DNA from: an uncultured bacterium
GTDB lineage: Bacteria; Cloacimonadota; Cloacimonadia; Cloacimonadales; Cloacimonadaceae
DNA: 27,951 nucleotides
NCBI GenBank assembly: GCA_937960795.1
Contig: CALGPA010000119.1
Location: 1-27,951, forward strand
Reading direction: 5' to 3'
A model generated the notes under the pieces. The model was not told the origin of the DNA, searched no databases, and saw nothing but the letters and a program-made list of their open reading frames with translations. Numbering within the stretch: the first letter of the stretch is position 1; every line of letters begins with the position of its first letter. Below, one piece after another: positions 8,508 to 16,500 of this stretch. Position numbers and translations under genes: made by a program.

Positions 8508-9180
8508 TCTCTTGATCCCGCCGGCGTGTCTGAGCTGCAATGCCAAGCTCAGCGCCCCCATGCGCTTCATCTGTGAGGATTGCGCGCAGAGCATCGCCCT
8601 GATCCGGGATGCTTTTTGCCCAAAATGTGGCTCGGACAATTCCGAAGGCTTTTGCCCAAATTGCCAACAGACAGATTTTGTCTTTGACTTTTCCCGCAGT
8701 GCCGTGATCTATGAAGGCAGCGTCACGCAATTGGTGCACAAGCTCAAATACTCCGGATATCCCGCCTTGGGGACCTTCCTGGCGCGATATCTATATGAAG
8801 CTCTGCAGCTATATCGGGAATATGAAGACTATCCCTTGGTGATGGCAGCGCCCCTTCATCGAGTGCGCTTGCGTGAGCGCGGATTCAACCAAAGCGAGCT
8901 GCTTGCCAAAAAGCTGGCAAGCCTCTCCGGCAAGAGCTACATCAGCCCACTTACCCGGCGACGCTACACTCGGAGCCAGACCCTGCTTGATCACCATAAA
9001 AGGTTGACAAACCCTGCAGGCGCTTTCAGGGTGAAGAACACAGATGAAGTGCAAGGCAAGAAGATCATTGTGATCGATGATGTCTTCACCACCGGCAGCA
9101 CGCTAAATGAAATCAGCCGCGAGCTCTACAAAGCAGGCGCTCACAAGGTGGCAGGCCTGACCCTTTCTCGCGCAGGATAA
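8455..9180 (+). CDS. comF: ComF-family phosphoribosyltransferase-like protein
   Basis: About 241 residues. The N-terminal part carries Cys pairs CLSC, CEDC, CPKC and CPNC, a ComF/GntX-type zinc ribbon. The C-terminal part is a type I phosphoribosyltransferase fold with the PRPP loop IIVIDDVFTTGST, and RERGFNQSELLAKKLA is the family hallmark. ComF proteins contribute to DNA uptake in naturally competent bacteria, but many homologues occur without competence genes and their substrate is unknown. The start is uncertain. GTG 8428, ATG 8455 and TTG 8479 are all in frame, all inside the end of purQ, and none has a clear ribosome-binding site. TTG 8479 would give the most family-like N-terminus. I list the only ATG. 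The following gene begins ten bases after its stop. Confidence 0.85.
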   Translation: MAGRSLTRLKDILPAALDLLIPPACLSCNAKLSAPMRFICEDCAQSIALIRDAFCPKCGSDNSEGFCPNCQQTDFVFDFSRSAVIYEGSVTQLVHKLKYSGYPALGTFLARYLYEALQLYREYEDYPLVMAAPLHRVRLRERGFNQSELLAKKLASLSGKSYISPLTRRRYTRSQTLLDHHKRLTNPAGAFRVKNTDEVQGKKIIVIDDVFTTGSTLNEISRELYKAGAHKVAGLTLSRAG

Positions 9181-9190
9181 AGATTGGATT

Positions 9191-9592
9191 ATGAGATATA
9201 AATATCAAGAGATCATCACCGAGATCAGCGACGAAGAAGCTCAGCAAATGATTGAGAAGGTCGCTCGCTTCATCGTGACGCGGCACCTAGCGCCGGCGGG
9301 CATCCTCGCCATAGAATCTTTGCATCCCCTGCACAGTCTGGGGAGCCAAGCGCTATACTTTGTAATGCCTTTTGCAGAGATCATCTTTGATAGCGCCAAA
9401 TACCAGAGATTTGCGCTGATGATCCAGAAAGATGAGAACATCAAGGCTTTGGTCAAGCGCATCGACGAGCTGGATGAAGAAATCAATGAAGAGCGCAGAG
9501 CCCAAGCCCGGCTCAAGAAGAAGCGCCGCAAAGCCAAGTTCAAAGCAGTAGTAGACCGTATTTTCAAAAAAGAACATAAAAAAGCTGAATAA
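9191..9592 (+). CDS. small conserved-looking protein with C-terminal basic coiled coil, upstream of the GlmL-type gene
   Basis: A 133-residue protein of unknown function. Residues about 25-75 form a hydrophobic patch (RHLAPAGILAIESLHPLHSLGSQALYFVMPF) that is not a classic transmembrane helix, because it holds Glu, His and several turns. Residues about 85-133 are a charged helix, probably coiled coil, ending in a very basic tail (RLKKKRRKAKFK...). From memory, small proteins with a similar 'apaI..lE...Pl..lGsqal' segment occur in other anaerobes, but I cannot name a family. It starts ten bases after comF and ends eleven bases before the GlmL-type gene, so it is cotranscribed with both. Membrane or nucleic-acid association is possible from composition only. 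Confidence 0.75.
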   Translation: MRYKYQEIITEISDEEAQQMIEKVARFIVTRHLAPAGILAIESLHPLHSLGSQALYFVMPFAEIIFDSAKYQRFALMIQKDENIKALVKRIDELDEEINEERRAQARLKKKRRKAKFKAVVDRIFKKEHKKAE

Positions 9593-9603
9593 GCGGAGGA
9601 TAT

Positions 9604-11466
9604 ATGCAATACGACGAAAAACGCCTTACCCGCATCGTTGCTACCGACTGTGGCAGCACCACGACCAAGGCGATCTTAATCGAATTTGTGGACGGTGAAT
9701 ACCGTCAGACTATCCGTGGCGAAGCTCCCACCACCGTGGAAGCGCCACTAAATGACGTCACCAAGGGCGTGATCAATGCCACATCCGAGATGGAAGAGCT
9801 GGCTCGCCTCAAGTACAACAACCCCAATCTCAAATTTATGGAAGATGGCAAATTCATCATCCCGCGCAACGGCGATATCGGAGTGGACGCCTATGTCTCC
9901 ACCTCTTCTGCCGGCGGCGGTTTGCAGATGATGGTGACCGGAGTGGTCGCCTCCATGACCGGTGAGAGCGCCGAGCGTGCAGCTTTGGGCGCCGGAGCCA
10001 TCGTGATGGATCTCATCTCCAGCAACGACAAACGCATGAATCATGAAAAGATCGAGCGCATCCGTCACCTGCGTCCGGACATGATCCTCATGGCAGGCGG
10101 AGAAGATGGCGGCACCATCAAACACGTGGTCGAGATGGCTGAGCTCGTCTCAGGCGCTGATCCCAAGCCTCGTCTGGGCTCCTCATACAAACTCCCCGTG
10201 ATCTATGCTGGCAACAAAGAAGCCGTTGACGAAATCAAAAAGACCCTCGCCGACAAAGTGGATCTCATCGTCACGGACAACCTGCGTCCCAAGCTCGAAT
10301 CCGAAAACCTCGGACCTGCCCGCGACAAGATCCATGACATCTTCATGGAACACGTGATGCAGCAAGCTCCGGGCTATAACAAGCTCATGGAGTGGACTCA
10401 GGGTCCGGATCACAAACAAGTGCCGATCATGCCTACTCCCGCAGCCGTGGGAAACATCATGCAGACTATTGCCAAAAACGACGGCATCGAAGTGGTCGGT
10501 GTGGATATCGGCGGCGCGACTACGGACGTCTTTAGCGTCTTTACCGAAGAATATGTTTTCAACCGTACAGTGAGCGCAAACCTCGGTATGAGCTATAGCA
10601 TTTCAAACGTGCTCGCCTCCAGCGGACTCGCCAATATCATGCGCTGGGTCCCCTTCTCAATCGACGAGAGTGAGCTGCGTAATATGATCAAAAACAAGAT
10701 GATCCGTCCCACCACCATCCCTTCTCTTTTGGAGGAATTGGTTTTGGAACAAGCCATCGCCAAAGAGGCACTGCGCCTGGCTTTTGAACAGCACAAGGAA
10801 TTTGCCAGCAGCCTCAAGGGAATGCAGCGTCAGCGCGACATCTCCGAAGCCTTTAGTCAATCTACTTCCGGCGCTTCGATTGTGAATCTGATGACCCTGA
10901 ACCTCCTCGTCGGCAGCGGCGGCGTGCTCTCTCACGCTCCCAGAAGATATCAGACTGTGATGATGCTCATCGATGCCTTCCTTCCTGAAGGAATCACCCG
11001 CCTGGCGGTCGACAGCATCTTCATGATGCCTCATCTGGGCGTACTCTCCGAGATCAGCGCCAAGGCAGCCACCGAGGTCTTCCGCAAAGACTGTATGGTC
11101 TATCTGGGCAGCTGCGTAGCCCCTGTCGGCAAAGGCAAATATGGCAAGCCTGCTCTCTATGCCAAGCTGGAATTGCCGGATGGCAGCATCTTCGAAGAAG
11201 ACATCCCCTTTGGTGAAGTCCGCCTCATTCCTTGCGAAATCGGCAAGACCGCCAAAGCCACCCTCAAGACCCACGGCGGCTTGGTGCTGGATGCCGAAAA
11301 AGCCAAAGAACTCTCGGTCGAGCTCCATGGCGGAACGGTGGGTATCGTCCTAGATACCAGAGGTCGCCAACCCTTTAACCTGCCCACTGATCATAGCGAA
11401 CGCATCAAATATCTCAAAAAGTGGATGCTCGAACTCAAAGCCTACCCTGAAGACATCTTGGTATAG
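9604..11466 (+). CDS. glmL: GlmL/MutL-type ASKHA ATPase linked to adenosylcobalamin-dependent mutases
   Basis: A 620-residue cytoplasmic protein of the GlmL/MutL family. These are actin/Hsp70-like ATPases encoded with B12-dependent glutamate mutase and aminomutases, thought to reactivate or assemble the mutase. Visible signatures: the first phosphate loop ATDCGSTTTKAIL (about 13-25), the family word TSSAGGGLQMM (about 100-110), MAGGEDGGT (163-171) and the second phosphate motif VDIGGATTDVF (about 300-310). The C-terminal third includes a glycine-rich NLLVGSGGVLSHAP segment. ATG 9604 has GGAGGA directly upstream. It is clearly longer than clostridial GlmL (about 460 residues), the extra length lying partly at the C-terminus. 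No glutamate mutase (glmS/glmE) or lysine/ornithine aminomutase gene is in the window. It is not the DNA mismatch-repair MutL, despite the shared name. The next gene starts nine bases after its stop. Confidence 0.88.
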   Translation: MQYDEKRLTRIVATDCGSTTTKAILIEFVDGEYRQTIRGEAPTTVEAPLNDVTKGVINATSEMEELARLKYNNPNLKFMEDGKFIIPRNGDIGVDAYVSTSSAGGGLQMMVTGVVASMTGESAERAALGAGAIVMDLISSNDKRMNHEKIERIRHLRPDMILMAGGEDGGTIKHVVEMAELVSGADPKPRLGSSYKLPVIYAGNKEAVDEIKKTLADKVDLIVTDNLRPKLESENLGPARDKIHDIFMEHVMQQAPGYNKLMEWTQGPDHKQVPIMPTPAAVGNIMQTIAKNDGIEVVGVDIGGATTDVFSVFTEEYVFNRTVSANLGMSYSISNVLASSGLANIMRWVPFSIDESELRNMIKNKMIRPTTIPSLLEELVLEQAIAKEALRLAFEQHKEFASSLKGMQRQRDISEAFSQSTSGASIVNLMTLNLLVGSGGVLSHAPRRYQTVMMLIDAFLPEGITRLAVDSIFMMPHLGVLSEISAKAATEVFRKDCMVYLGSCVAPVGKGKYGKPALYAKLELPDGSIFEEDIPFGEVRLIPCEIGKTAKATLKTHGGLVLDAEKAKELSVELHGGTVGIVLDTRGRQPFNLPTDHSERIKYLKKWMLELKAYPEDILV

Positions 11467-11475
11467 GAGGATAGA

Positions 11476-12606
11476 ATGGGACAAGCATATTCTGCCGGAT
11501 TAACCGTCACCGATAGCATCATCTTGCGTAAAGAACGCATATTACCCCTCAAAGGCCAAGTCCTGGTAGCCAAAGGCACCAAGATCAAAGGCGAAGACGT
11601 GGTAGCCGAAACCCTCCTGCCCGGAAAGGTGCTGCCATTTAACCTTGCAAACAAACTCGGTGTGACCCCGTCACAGCTCGAAAAATATATCAAAATCAAG
11701 CCCGGTGATAAGATCACCAAAAAGACCATCCTCGCTGAAAACTCAGGACTCTTTGGACTCGGTTTCTTCAAAAGCGAAGTGCGCTCACCCATCGAAGGTG
11801 AAGTCGAAAACATCTCCGCCGTCACCGGACAGGTTCTCCTCCGCGAACCCAGAATCCCGGTGCAAGTGCGTGCTTTCATCGATGGGATCGTCACCGAAGT
11901 GCGCCCCGAAGAAGGCGTCGTCATCGAAAATAAAAGCGCCTACATCCAAGGCATCTTTGGCATCGGCGACGAAATCACGGGTGAGCTCAAAATGCTGGCA
12001 AGCACACCGGAAGATGAACTTGATGCCGGGAAGATAAACGAAAGCTGCAGAGATAAGATCATCATTGCCGGTTGCTTCGTGCCCTTCCACGTCATCGAAA
12101 TCGCCATCAAACACGGAGTCCGTGCCATCATCACCGGTGGTATCGACGACCAAGATATCAAGAAACTCCTCGGATACGATATCGGTGTGGCCATCACCGG
12201 ACACGAAAAGATCGGACTCACCATCATCTGCACCGAAGGCTTCGGCAAGATCACCATGGCAAAGAAAACCTTCGATCTGCTCAAACAATTCGATGGCAAA
12301 AAAGCCTCCGTACACGGACATACACAGATCCGCGCCGGCGTGATCCGCCCCGAGATCATCATCCCAATGGATTTTGATGAGAATGAATTGGTCACCAAAG
12401 AAGCCACCATGCCCATTCTCGAAATCGGTACTATGGTGCGCATCATCCGTCAACCCCACTTCGGAAGAATCGCCAAAGTCACAGCCCTGCCGGAAGAGCT
12501 CACAAAAGTAGAATCTGAGACCCTCGTCCGCATCCTCGAAGCAGAAGTGGAAGATGGCACCAGAATCCGCATCCCGCGCGCAAACGTGGAAGTAATCGAA
12601 TCCTAA
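11476..12606 (+). CDS. GlmL-linked protein with lipoyl/barrel-sandwich-like and KOW-like regions (function unknown)
   Basis: A 376-residue cytoplasmic protein; GGAGG lies just before ATG 11476. I do not recognise a named family. Residues about 73-170 look like a barrel-sandwich (biotinyl/lipoyl-type) fold: IKPGDKITKKTILAE, then EVRSPIEGEVENISAVTGQV with a central PIEG turn. There is no Lys in the usual lipoylation position, so it is probably structural. Residues about 192-300 form an alpha/beta unit with IITGGIDDQDIKKLLGYDIG, ICTEGFG and HGHTQIRAGVIRPEI. Residues about 315-375 (GTMVRIIRQPHFGRIAKV ... RIPRANVEVIE) resemble a KOW/SH3-like beta barrel. It follows the GlmL-type gene with a nine-base gap and closes the operon, so a role with that ATPase is the best inference. 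Cys200 and several His residues could bind a ligand, but this is unsupported. Confidence 0.8.
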   Translation: MGQAYSAGLTVTDSIILRKERILPLKGQVLVAKGTKIKGEDVVAETLLPGKVLPFNLANKLGVTPSQLEKYIKIKPGDKITKKTILAENSGLFGLGFFKSEVRSPIEGEVENISAVTGQVLLREPRIPVQVRAFIDGIVTEVRPEEGVVIENKSAYIQGIFGIGDEITGELKMLASTPEDELDAGKINESCRDKIIIAGCFVPFHVIEIAIKHGVRAIITGGIDDQDIKKLLGYDIGVAITGHEKIGLTIICTEGFGKITMAKKTFDLLKQFDGKKASVHGHTQIRAGVIRPEIIIPMDFDENELVTKEATMPILEIGTMVRIIRQPHFGRIAKVTALPEELTKVESETLVRILEAEVEDGTRIRIPRANVEVIES

Positions 12607-12634
12607 TAGCACTTAAGACGTGTTGCATAATAAG

Positions 12635-12661
12635 GCCGCTTGGAAAAGCGGCTTTTCTTTT
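12635..12661 (+). terminator. rho-independent terminator of the purS-glmL run
   Basis: GCCGCTT (12635-12641) pairs with AAGCGGC (12646-12652) around a GGAA tetraloop, followed at once by TTTTCTTTTT. This is a textbook intrinsic terminator, 28 bases after the last stop codon, and it marks the end of the transcription unit that begins at purS. Confidence 0.9.
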
Positions 12662-12665
12662 TGGT

Positions 12666-12760
12666 GGTGGCTTGTAGCCGCACTTCGAGGCAGAGGGATT
12701 TGTCTCTATAGATTCCGGATAAGCCTCACTACGTTCGACTTTCCGGAATGACTAATGTGG
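12666..12760. repeat. dispersed intergenic element, copy A (short form)
   Basis: It begins with GGCTTGTAGCCGC and contains the inverted pair ATTCCGGA (12712-12719) and TCCGGAAT (12742-12749), with an inner loop carrying CACTACGTTCGACT, and ends GACTAATGTGG. The same order of words recurs at 12771-12906 and 27691-27825. No transposase or obvious target duplication is present, so it resembles a REP- or MITE-like element rather than an insertion sequence. Confidence 0.7.
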
Positions 12761-12770
12761 GGGCGGTTTA

Positions 12771-12906
12771 TGGCCGCCCAACCGGGCAGAAAGCAGAGAT
12801 ATGCTTCTCAACCCTCTAAACATTCTAAACCTTCTAAACCTAATCTGTGGACGGGTTTTAGATTCCGGATACTTCTCGCTTCGCTCGATGTTCCGGAATG
12901 ACTATT
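12771..12906. repeat. dispersed intergenic element, copy B
   Basis: It starts GGCCGCCCAACCGGGCAG, continues with a pyrimidine-rich TTCTCAAC...TCTAAACC block, then CTGTGGAC, and ends with ATTCCGGA (12862-12869) and TCCGGAAT (12892-12899) around an inner CTCGCTTCGCTCG palindrome. Copy C at 27691 shares the same modules in the same order and orientation. The outer stem is invariant while the loop sequence differs but stays palindromic, suggesting selection for a folded structure. Confidence 0.75.
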
Positions 12907-12912
12907 GTTAGC

Positions 12913-12970
12913 TGGTAGTGAAGATATGGAATGGCTAATATAAGATGGTAGTGAAGATATGGAATGGCTA
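12913..12970. repeat. 25-base direct repeat, two copies, 33-base period
   Basis: Bases 12913-12937 and 12946-12970 are identical over 25 positions (beginning TGGTAGTGAAGATATGG, ending GGCTA), separated by eight unrelated bases. The following TCTGGGCTGG also occurs after a similar stretch at 27862, so this unit seems to belong to the same mosaic of intergenic repeats. Two copies with an eight-base spacer are far too few and too close for a CRISPR array. Confidence 0.85.
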
Positions 12971-13070
12971 TCTGGGCTGGCGGGCAGCTTGGATGTAAAG
13001 CGACAAGATGTAGCTTCCACAATGGAATGCTGGTTTTGGGTTTGTAGTAATAAGGCAGATACGGGCGCAG

Positions 13071-13219
13071 CGACACTTTAATTGTAGATCGTACATCGTA
13101 AATTGTAGATCCGATTTGCGTGACGACCCCTTAAGTATTCATCCTCAATTCTCATTCCGATTTGTGCAACGACACCCTAATTGTAGATCGTAAATCGTAG
13201 ATTGTAGATTCGATTTGCC
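13071..13219. repeat. pair of similar 50-base blocks built from GTAGAT/CGTA words
   Basis: Blocks at about 13071-13120 and 13170-13219 both read CGACAC..TAATTGTAGATCG, then a TAxATCGTA word, ATTGTAGAT and CGATTTGC. They start 99 bases apart and differ at only a few positions. Each is itself made of 8-10 base near-repeats (TTGTAGAT, CGTAAAT). Between them a CCGATTTG word appears again, so the 99-base unit may be a degenerate tandem. No coding potential is evident. Confidence 0.75.
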
Positions 13220-13226
13220 GCGCCAA

Positions 13227-13247
13227 CTAAGAACTAAGAACTAAGAA
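13227..13247. repeat. three tandem CTAAGAA heptamers
   Basis: CTAAGAA occurs three times in direct succession, followed by CTCTCTAAG. It is a short simple repeat, likely variable in copy number between strains, with no known role here. Confidence 0.85.
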
Positions 13248-13266
13248 CTCTCTAAGTCCTTATTTT

Positions 13267-13309
13267 CTCACCGCTTGCACGCTCGACCGGTGAGGAAGCG
13301 GTGAGGGAG
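13267..13309 (+). promoter_or_regulatory. hairpin with two competing 3' arms
   Basis: CTCACCGCTT (13267-13276) is complementary to AAGCGGTGAG (13296-13305), a 10-base-pair stem. An 11-base near-tandem (CGGTGAGGAAG at 13288, CGGTGAGGGAG at 13299) supplies two alternative CGGTGAG partners for the same 5' arm. The region could therefore fold in two mutually exclusive ways. It lies about 200 bases upstream of the protease operon; whether it is transcribed is unknown. Confidence 0.45.
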
Positions 13310-13363
13310 GCATGAGCGCGCCTTATTTTGCAAGCATTTAGCTAGCCCATTTTTGGCAATTTT

Positions 13364-13380
13364 GCTCGGCTTCGCCGAGC
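13364..13380. repeat. 17-base palindrome GCTCGGC-TTC-GCCGAGC
   Basis: A perfect 7-base-pair stem with a 3-base loop, preceded by TTTTTGGCAATTTT. Read on the minus strand it is followed by an A/T-rich stretch but not a clean T run. It could be a weak terminator, a protein-binding site, or part of the surrounding repeat mosaic. Confidence 0.6.
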
Positions 13381-13505
13381 TCGGACACCGCGAATATCTG
13401 CCGCTACCTTTTATTCTTGACTATATATTGATCTTCAAATAGCTTGCACGTTGGTCAATATGGATTTTTGTATTTCAGAAATAGCTAACGGGAGACAAAT
13501 GAATC

Positions 13506-16500
13506 ATGCCGAAATTCTCAAAACACATATACTTAGCTTTAGCGGTCTTGCTCTTGTCGCAGATCTACGCCATGGTGCCCCCGCATCCGGGATACAAAGA
13601 GGTGCCAGAGGTTTGGCATCCCGTCCGTCCTGAGATAACGCTACAATCCGATGGCAAAAGTGGAGCTTCTTCCACAGTCCGCGAGGATTTCCCGGGGCAG
13701 ATCACGGAGCCTTTGCCATCCAATATTTTGGCGGTGATGGTGGAATTTAGCGATGTGCATTTTCAGACGGAGCCCTTGTATCCGGACTTTCTGGTACATG
13801 ATCAGGAGTTTTTTGAGCGCTGGATGCTGCATCTTTCGGACTTTTTCTATGATGCTTCTCATGGCAGCTATGAGATGGATTACACCGTTTTCCCGGAGGT
13901 CTTTCGGATGGCGCGACCGATGGCTTGGTATGGCTCAGACATCCCCGGCAAGACCGATGTCCGGCTTATGGATATCCTCCCGGATCTCATGCAAGCGAGT
14001 TCTGCTCAGATAAGTTATAGTGATTATGATGGCCTGATCATCTTCCACGCGGGAGCGGGACAGGAGACAGACATCGAGCGCAATAGCACGGAAAGCATCT
14101 GGAGCACCTTCCTCACACGGCGTGCGATGCAAGCCTATTTTGATCCTGATAACGACGACTATCCCGGCTTTGTGACGCCTGATTCGGCAATTTTGACAAA
14201 TGTGGTGATCGTACCCGAGCATCAATATCACTCCTATTTCCCGGCTGAAGGCGAGGAACATGCTTCAGACTATATCTTCAGCCTCTATGGGGTCTTGGCG
14301 CACCAGTTTGGACATGTGCTGGGGCTTCCGACCCTTTTTGACAATGACTCTTCCAATGGAGTCAGTCAGGGCATCGGAAATTGGGGATTGATGGGCACCG
14401 GGGTCTGGAATGGCAATGGCTATGTCCCCGCCCAGCTCAGTGCCTGGAGTCGCTATTTCTTAAATTGGGAAGAGTATGAAACCATCACAACCGATGGCGA
14501 AGGCTTTGTGGTGGACCACTTTTTGAATCATCAGGAAGGAGCGACGCGGCTCTATAAGGTTCCCATCTCAGAGCGCGAGTATTTTTTGCTCGAGAATCGC
14601 CAGCAAAATCCCGATGGCAGCTTGGATCCTTACACGTCGCTGCCGAGCTATAGCTTCAAGCTCCTGCCCGAAGGCGAGCAGGACTATTATGAGAACTATC
14701 CTGATCTCCCCTATTTTAACTTCATGAAAAACCGCTATGTCGGCTCCGAATGGGATTTCTTCCTGCCGGGCTATGGCATGAGTCCCCACACTGATGGCAG
14801 CGGGATCTTGATCTGGCATATCGATGAAAACGTGATCGCGGAAAACTTCACCCTGAATTTTGATCGCAACCGCGTGAATGGCTATGCCCCCCATAAGGGA
14901 GTTGACCTGGAAGAGGCGGATGGATTTCAACATCTGGATACTCCGCTGATGCATGACTACAAATATGGCGGCCCCGACGATAGTTATCGCGCGGGTAACA
15001 ACGACTATTTTGGAAATGGCAGCCATGAAGGACTGACCTGGCTGCCCACTGCAGAAAGCTATTATGGCGGCATCCCCCTGGAAATCTATGACATCAGCGA
15101 GAGTGGAAACCAGATGAGCTTCAGCGTGCGCTTTGCCTGGAATCTCGATGCCGGATATCATGATGTCAGCACTCTCCCGGCAGCCGTGATAGATCTGGAT
15201 CCCGAGATCCAAAGCGAGATCTTCTACCCCATGCCCGACGGACGGATAGCTATATTTCATGAAGAGAGCATGGCAGCGGGATTTCCGATCCAGATGCAGC
15301 CGATCCCCCAGCTTTATGTCTACGACTCTCAAGCACTCTATATCCCAATGCAGACCGATGGGCTTGCGCGGCTCTATCGGATCACAAAAGATGAGCGGCT
15401 CTTCGTCCTCAACTTGCCAAATCATGAGTGGCTCAGCCACCCCGTGGACGCGGGAGGCTCAATCATCTTGCCGCTTTGGGATCAAGCCGCCGGCACGAGC
15501 CGAATTCTGACTTTTGACAAATCCAGCCACGATACAGAAGATCTCATTGGCTCTTCCGAGATCCTGCGGGGCAATCTCAGCCTGAGCCCAAACCATCTGC
15601 GTGGCATCATGCAAGAATCTGATGCAGGTGCATTCAGCCTCTTTGAATACAGCCTGGATTCCGGTGACATGAATGTCCATCCGCTTGCCTTCCCGGCAGA
15701 TTCCTTGGTGATCGGGGTCTTTGCTGCTCGTTTGGCTGAGGGAGAAAATCTCATTGTCCAAAGCCCTCACAGCATCTGGGCATATGATCTTGATGGGGAG
15801 CAAGCAACTTTAAGACAAGGCTTTCCCTATCTGATGGACTTTCAATGCACCGCGCCGCTCACCTTGGCGGACGTGGATCAAAACGGCAATCTGGACATAG
15901 TCCTTGCCGGCTCCAGCGCGATTCAGATCATCGATCATCGAGGCAACGATATCTCGCGAGGAAATCTCGATCTGGGTTTGGCGGATGACGGCATCTCGGC
16001 AGGAGTCTTGGTGCACGACTTGGATGGCGACGCAAAGCTTGAGCTGATCAGCAGCTTCAATTTCAACCGACTTGCAGCTTGGGGAACCGACTTTCGCATC
16101 AAGCGGGATTTCCCGATCTCACTCACTGAGCGCAGTCGGCACATGCCCTTTGTGGCAGCAGGACTGGATGATAGATACTATCTCTGGAGCGCCACAGACA
16201 GAGGGCGCATCTATCGCACCGAGCTTGCGGGCTATTCCCCCGAGAGTCCAAAAGGCCTCTGGCAACATGAATTTGGCAACATGTCTCGCACAGCTTGGCA
16301 CCCCGGATCTGAGATGCCAAATCAGTTTCTCAGCGCCGGCAGATTCGTCACCGAAGAGCTATATTTCTTCCCGAATCCACTCAAACGCTTTTATCAGCCT
16401 CAGATCAGTCTGTCCGTGATGCCCACCGAAGACATGCCGATCTCTCTGAGAATCTTTGACATCAGCGGGAAAATGCTCTATGACCACAGTGGCATGGCTT

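Larger units (their letters stand above)
12662..13505. other. gene-free repeat-rich stretch
   Basis: About 840 bases without a credible gene, between the terminator at 12635 and the M6-like gene at 13506. Short open frames on both strands run through repeats, are rich in Ser/Pro, and have no ribosome-binding sites. The region holds, in order: two copies of a dispersed element with an ATTCCGGA inverted repeat, a 25-base direct repeat, a pair of similar 50-base blocks about 99 bases apart, a heptamer tandem, a switch-like hairpin at 13267 and a palindrome at 13364. The leader and promoter of the downstream protease operon should lie in its last 150 bases, but no clear minus-35/minus-10 pair is visible. 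Confidence 0.75.

Noticed and set aside
9604..11466. DNA mismatch-repair MutL
   Set aside because: The protein has ASKHA-type phosphate motifs (DCGSTTTK, DIGGATTD) and the GlmL word SSAGGGL, not the GHKL ATPase motifs of repair MutL.
11785..12612. 275-codon minus-strand open frame rich in Asp/Phe/Gly
   Set aside because: Antisense to the 376-residue gene; its composition is the mirror of the sense codon usage and it has no recognisable domain.
12913..12970. Direct repeats suggesting a CRISPR array
   Set aside because: Only two 25-base copies with an eight-base spacer, no further units and no cas genes.
12808..13076. Small Ser/Pro-rich open frames on the minus strand in the repeat region
   Set aside because: They are translations of the direct repeats and the dispersed element, with no ribosome-binding sites.
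13451..13633. 60-codon open frame just before the M6-like gene
   Set aside because: It overlaps the signal-peptide region of the M6-like gene in another frame and has no independent support.
14568..15440. 290-codon minus-strand open frame inside the M6-like gene
   Set aside because: Antisense shadow of a well-supported coding region, with no ribosome-binding site.
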